Positions 60,936 through 64,000 of a stretch of 64,000 nucleotides of DNA are shown here, piece by piece (the first letter of the stretch is position 1; each line of letters starts with the position of its first letter). The position numbers and the translations under genes are program-made. The stretch is from Actinopolymorpha sp. NPDC004070 (GTDB lineage: Bacteria; Actinomycetota; Actinomycetes; Propionibacteriales; Actinopolymorphaceae): positions 1 to 64,000 of the forward strand of contig NZ_JBEXMJ010000019.1 of the NCBI RefSeq assembly GCF_040610475.1, read 5' to 3'. The notes beneath the pieces are model-generated. The model saw only the letters and a program-made list of their open reading frames with translations. It searched no databases and was not told where the DNA came from.

Positions 60936-62855
60936 ATGGGTGTGCTCGAGAAGGTACGGGAACCAGCCGACCTCAACGCTCTGTCCGACGAGCAGCTCAC
61001 CACCCTCGCCCGCGAGATCCGCGACTTCCTGGTGGCCAAGGTCTCCCGCACCGGCGGCCACCTGGGCCCCAACCTCGGCATCGTCGAGCTCACCCTCGCC
61101 CTGCACCGGGTCTTCGAGTCCCCCCGGGACCGGATCATCTTCGACGTCGGCCACCAGGCCTACGTGCACAAGATGCTCACCGGCCGCCAGGAGGGATTCG
61201 ACCTGCTCCGCCAGAAGGGCGGCCTGTCGGGTTACCCCAGCCGGGCGGAGTCCGAGCACGACGTGGTGGAAAACTCCCACGCCTCGGCCTCCCTGTCGTA
61301 CGCCGACGGCCTGGCGAAGGCCTACCAACTGCGCGGTGAGGACCGGCACGTCGTCGCGGTGATCGGCGACGGCGCCCTGACCGGCGGGATGGCCTGGGAG
61401 GCGCTGAACAACATCGCCGGTGCCAACGACCGGCCGCTGGTGATCGTGGTCAACGACAACGGGCGTTCCTACACCCCGACCGTCGGCGGCATCGCCGACC
61501 ACCTCACCGCCCTGCGCACCGACCCCCGCTACGAACGCGTCCTGGACCTCGTCAAGCGCTCACTGAGCCGCACCCCGCTGGTCGGGCCGCCGCTCTACGA
61601 CGTTCTGCACGGCATCAAGCGCGGGCTCAAGGATGTGATGGCGCCGCAGGGACTGTTCGAGGACCTCGGGATGAAGTACGTCGGACCCGTGGACGGCCAC
61701 GACCGCGAACTCGTCGAGCACGCCCTGGAGCAGGCGAAGAACTTCGGCGGGCCCGTCATCGTGCACTGCGTGACCCGCAAGGGCTTCGGGTACGACATCG
61801 CCGAGCAGGACGAGGCCGACTGCTTCCACAGCCCCTCGGGCGCGTTCGACCCGCTGACCGGCACTCCCGTGGCCGCGCCGGGCGCGAAGTGGACCAACGT
61901 CTTCCGCGACGATCTGGTCGAGCTGGGCCGGGAGCGCCCCGACATCGTGGCCATCACCGCCGCCATGCAGCACCCGACGGGGCTGGACGCGTTCGCCCGC
62001 GAGTTCCCCGAGCGGTCCTTCGACGTGGGTATCGCCGAGCAGCACGCCGTGACGTCGGCGGCCGGTCTGGCAATGGGCGGAATGCACCCGGTGGTGGCGA
62101 TCTACTCCACGTTCCTCAACCGCGCGTTCGACCAGATGCTGATGGACGTCGCCTTGCACCGGTGCGGCGCGACGTTCGTGCTCGACCGGGCCGGCGTGAC
62201 CGGTGAGGACGGCCCGAGCCACAACGGCATGTGGGACATGTCGATCCTGCAGGTCGTACCCGGCCTGCGGCTCGCCGCTCCGCGCGACGGTGCCCGGCTG
62301 CGCGAGCTGCTCCGCGAGGCGGTCGCGGTCGACGACGCACCGACCGTGCTGCGGTTCCCCAAGGGTGCGCTGCCCGACGACCTGCCCGCTCTCGAACGCC
62401 GGGACGGTGTGGACGTCCTGGTCCGCGAGGGCGACACCGACGTCCTGCTCGTCTGCGTCGGCTCGATGGCGGCCACCGGAGTCGAGGTGGCCGCCCGGCT
62501 CACCGGTCAGGGCATCGGCGTCACCGTCGTCGACCCGCGCTGGGTGAAGCCGGTCAATCCCGTCCTGGTCGACCTCGCCCGCACCCACCGGCTCGTGGTG
62601 TCGCTGGAGGACAGCGGCCGGGTAGGCGGGTGCGGCGCAGCTCTCGGGCTGGCCCTGTCCGACGCCCGGGTCGGCACGCCGCTGCACGTCGCCGGCATCG
62701 CCCAGCGGTTCCTGGATCACGACAAGCGGCCCCAGTTACTGGCGGAGATGGGACTCGGTGCCCAGGACCTCGCCCGCGACATCGTCGAGCGCATGGCACA
62801 TGCCGACGACGCCGCTCTGGTGACGGACGATCACGACGCGGTGTCACGCGGGTAA
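60936..62855 (+). CDS. dxs: 1-deoxy-D-xylulose-5-phosphate synthase
   Basis: A 639-residue thiamine-diphosphate enzyme condensing pyruvate and glyceraldehyde-3-phosphate, first step of the MEP isoprenoid pathway. The TPP motif is [16 protein letters not shown], the transketolase pyrimidine part has [20 protein letters not shown] with the catalytic Glu, and the C-terminal domain includes [33 protein letters not shown] is an early conserved segment. ATG 60936 is supported by GGGAGG 8 nt upstream. A rare TTA codon lies at 62736-62738 (codon 601). Confidence 0.95.
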   Translation: MGVLEKVREPADLNALSDEQLTTLAREIRDFLVAKVSRTGGHLGPNLGIVELTLALHRVFESPRDRIIFDVGHQAYVHKMLTGRQEGFDLLRQKGGLSGYPSRAESEHDVVENSHASASLSYADGLAKAYQLRGEDRHVVAVIGDGALTGGMAWEALNNIAGANDRPLVIVVNDNGRSYTPTVGGIADHLTALRTDPRYERVLDLVKRSLSRTPLVGPPLYDVLHGIKRGLKDVMAPQGLFEDLGMKYVGPVDGHDRELVEHALEQAKNFGGPVIVHCVTRKGFGYDIAEQDEADCFHSPSGAFDPLTGTPVAAPGAKWTNVFRDDLVELGRERPDIVAITAAMQHPTGLDAFAREFPERSFDVGIAEQHAVTSAAGLAMGGMHPVVAIYSTFLNRAFDQMLMDVALHRCGATFVLDRAGVTGEDGPSHNGMWDMSILQVVPGLRLAAPRDGARLRELLREAVAVDDAPTVLRFPKGALPDDLPALERRDGVDVLVREGDTDVLLVCVGSMAATGVEVAARLTGQGIGVTVVDPRWVKPVNPVLVDLARTHRLVVSLEDSGRVGGCGAALGLALSDARVGTPLHVAGIAQRFLDHDKRPQLLAEMGLGAQDLARDIVERMAHADDAALVTDDHDAVSRG

Positions 62856-62927
62856 CCACCCGCATCTGTCCGCTGACCTGCGCTGATGGCCGGGGGGACC
62901 CCGCTGGCCGACCAAGGTCCGGTCCTC

Positions 62928-62939
62928 TACCTTGGTGCG
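62928..62939 (+). promoter_or_regulatory. Leaderless -10 of the APC permease gene
   Basis: TACCTT (62928-62933) and a 6-nt gap to ATG 62940. Confidence 0.5.
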
Positions 62940-64000
62940 ATGAATTCTCAGGATCCGCGCGGGTCGACGTCGGTCATGCGCACCAAGCCGGTCGAAATGG
63001 CCATCTCCGACACCGAGGAGCCAGAGCACCGGCTGAAGAAGAACCTCGGTGCGCTCGACCTCACCGTCTTCGGGGTCGGTGTCACGATCGGCGGCGGTCT
63101 GTTCGTGCTCACCGGTACGGCCGCGGCGACGTACGCCGGCCCCGCGGTGGCGCTGTCGTTCGTGATCGCCGCGGTGGCGTGCGGGCTGGCGGCACTGTGC
63201 TACGCGGAGTTCGCCTCGACCGTTCCGGTGGCCGGTTCGGCGTACACCTTCTCCTACGCCACTCTCGGCGAGCTGATCGCGTGGATCATCGGCTGGGACC
63301 TCATCCTGGAGTTCTTCGTCGGCGCCGCGGCGGTGTCCAGTGGCTGGTCGGGATATCTCGCGAGCGCGTTGCAGGGTACGCCGCTGCAGATACCCGCGGC
63401 GGTGGCCAACACCAAGGACGGGTTCATGAACCTCCCGGCCGGGCTGCTCGTCCTGGCGCTGACCGCGGTGCTCGTCATCGGCATCAAGCTGTCCAGCCGG
63501 ATCAACCAGGTCGCCGTCGCGATCAAGGTGGGCGTGGCGCTGCTGTTCGTGCTGGCCGGCATCTTCTTCGTCAAGGCCGCCAACCTGACGCCGTTCGTAC
63601 CGCCGAGCCAGCCCACCAAGGGCGGCGGCGGCAGCCTCACCGAGCCGCTGATCCAGGTGTTGTTCGGCATGCAGCCGGGATCGTTCGGCTGGGCCGGAGT
63701 GGTGAGCGGCGCGGCGGTCGTGTTCTTCGCGTTCATCGGCTTCGACGTGGTGGCCACCACCGCTGAGGAGACCCGCAAGCCGCAGCGCAACCTGCCGATC
63801 GGAATCATCGCCTCGCTGGCGATCTGCACCGTCCTCTACGTCACCGTCAGCCTCGTGGTGACCGGCATCCAGAGCTACAAGAAGATCGACCCCGCCGACG
63901 CCGCGCCGCTGGCCACCGCCATGACCCACGCCGGCCACCCCGCGCTGGCCAGGATCATCTCCGTCGGCGCCGCGGTCGGGATCATCGTGGTGGTGATGAT
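62940..64000 (+). CDS. APC-family amino acid permease (partial, runs off the window)
   Basis: The first 353 codons of an amino acid permease. It has a charged N-terminus, then HRLKKNLGALDLTVFGVGVTIGGGLFVLTGTAA, the first helices of the CAT/YfnA-type APC group, followed by regular helices including GFDVVATTAEETRKPQRNLPIGI, the conserved segment after helix 6. It likely takes up basic or neutral amino acids by proton symport. The C-terminal helices lie beyond the window. Leaderless -10 TACCTT is 6 nt before ATG. Confidence 0.88.
   Translation, partial: MNSQDPRGSTSVMRTKPVEMAISDTEEPEHRLKKNLGALDLTVFGVGVTIGGGLFVLTGTAAATYAGPAVALSFVIAAVACGLAALCYAEFASTVPVAGSAYTFSYATLGELIAWIIGWDLILEFFVGAAAVSSGWSGYLASALQGTPLQIPAAVANTKDGFMNLPAGLLVLALTAVLVIGIKLSSRINQVAVAIKVGVALLFVLAGIFFVKAANLTPFVPPSQPTKGGGGSLTEPLIQVLFGMQPGSFGWAGVVSGAAVVFFAFIGFDVVATTAEETRKPQRNLPIGIIASLAICTVLYVTVSLVVTGIQSYKKIDPADAAPLATAMTHAGHPALARIISVGAAVGIIVVVM

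Overview
The window is high-GC, gene-dense actinobacterial chromosome. The evidence is GTG starts, overlapping stop/start junctions, leaderless promoters of the TANNNT type, and actinobacteria-restricted families (SepH, DUF3710, DUF3159, DUF3093, DUF4193, DUF4235, DUF5998). Other markers are an F420-type luciferase-like oxidoreductase, a two-domain LysX and an actinobacterial ferrochelatase. The overall look suggests a Propionibacteriales/Streptomyces-like soil actinomycete. Genus cannot be fixed from sequence reading alone. No rRNA, tRNA, CRISPR array, prophage or complete insertion sequence was seen.

Layout. 1-8.6 kb: tail of an HNH endonuclease, MarR regulator, LysE exporter, an APH-like kinase/methyltransferase pair, then a Gfo/Idh/MocA oxidoreductase followed by a D-amino-acid pair (N-acyl-D-amino-acid deacylase plus PLP deaminase/aldolase). 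A Clp_N-domain HTH protein with its own palindromic operator follows. 8.6-25.8 kb: secreted amidase, two metallo-beta-lactamase-fold hydrolases, aldo/keto reductase, argS, and the DUF5998/phosphodiesterase/thymidine kinase cluster. Then come an M20 peptidase, S66 LD-carboxypeptidase, rhodanese, a small unknown gene behind a poly-cysteine leader peptide, sepH, an MFS exporter and ferrochelatase. 25.8-38 kb: S9 peptidase and inositol monophosphatase, a MITE-like inverted-repeat element, a complete peptide/oligosaccharide ABC importer operon (including an overlooked 61-residue membrane protein), and an ABC-2 exporter pair.

38-47 kb: a conserved actinobacterial block of DUF4193, DUF4235, DUF3093, dut, DUF3710, an OB-fold protein, DUF3159, two TrkA/RCK proteins and a divergent KimA-like APC permease. 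An F420-type oxidoreductase and a CGNR zinc-finger regulator follow. 47-51.4 kb: a copper locus in which ycnI survives only as its signal peptide, fused in frame to copC, followed by a copD-ctaG fusion gene. 51.4-64 kb: aconitase, lysX, a HIT protein, a ROK regulator, dxs and an APC permease cut by the window end.

The most unusual features are a 13-residue leaderless leader peptide ending in five cysteines upstream of an unknown gene, with 8 nt complementary to that gene's Shine-Dalgarno region (a cysteine-sensing attenuator by sequence logic); the ycnI/copC chimera; and the Clp_N-HTH protein, whose -35 box lies inside a perfect inverted repeat.
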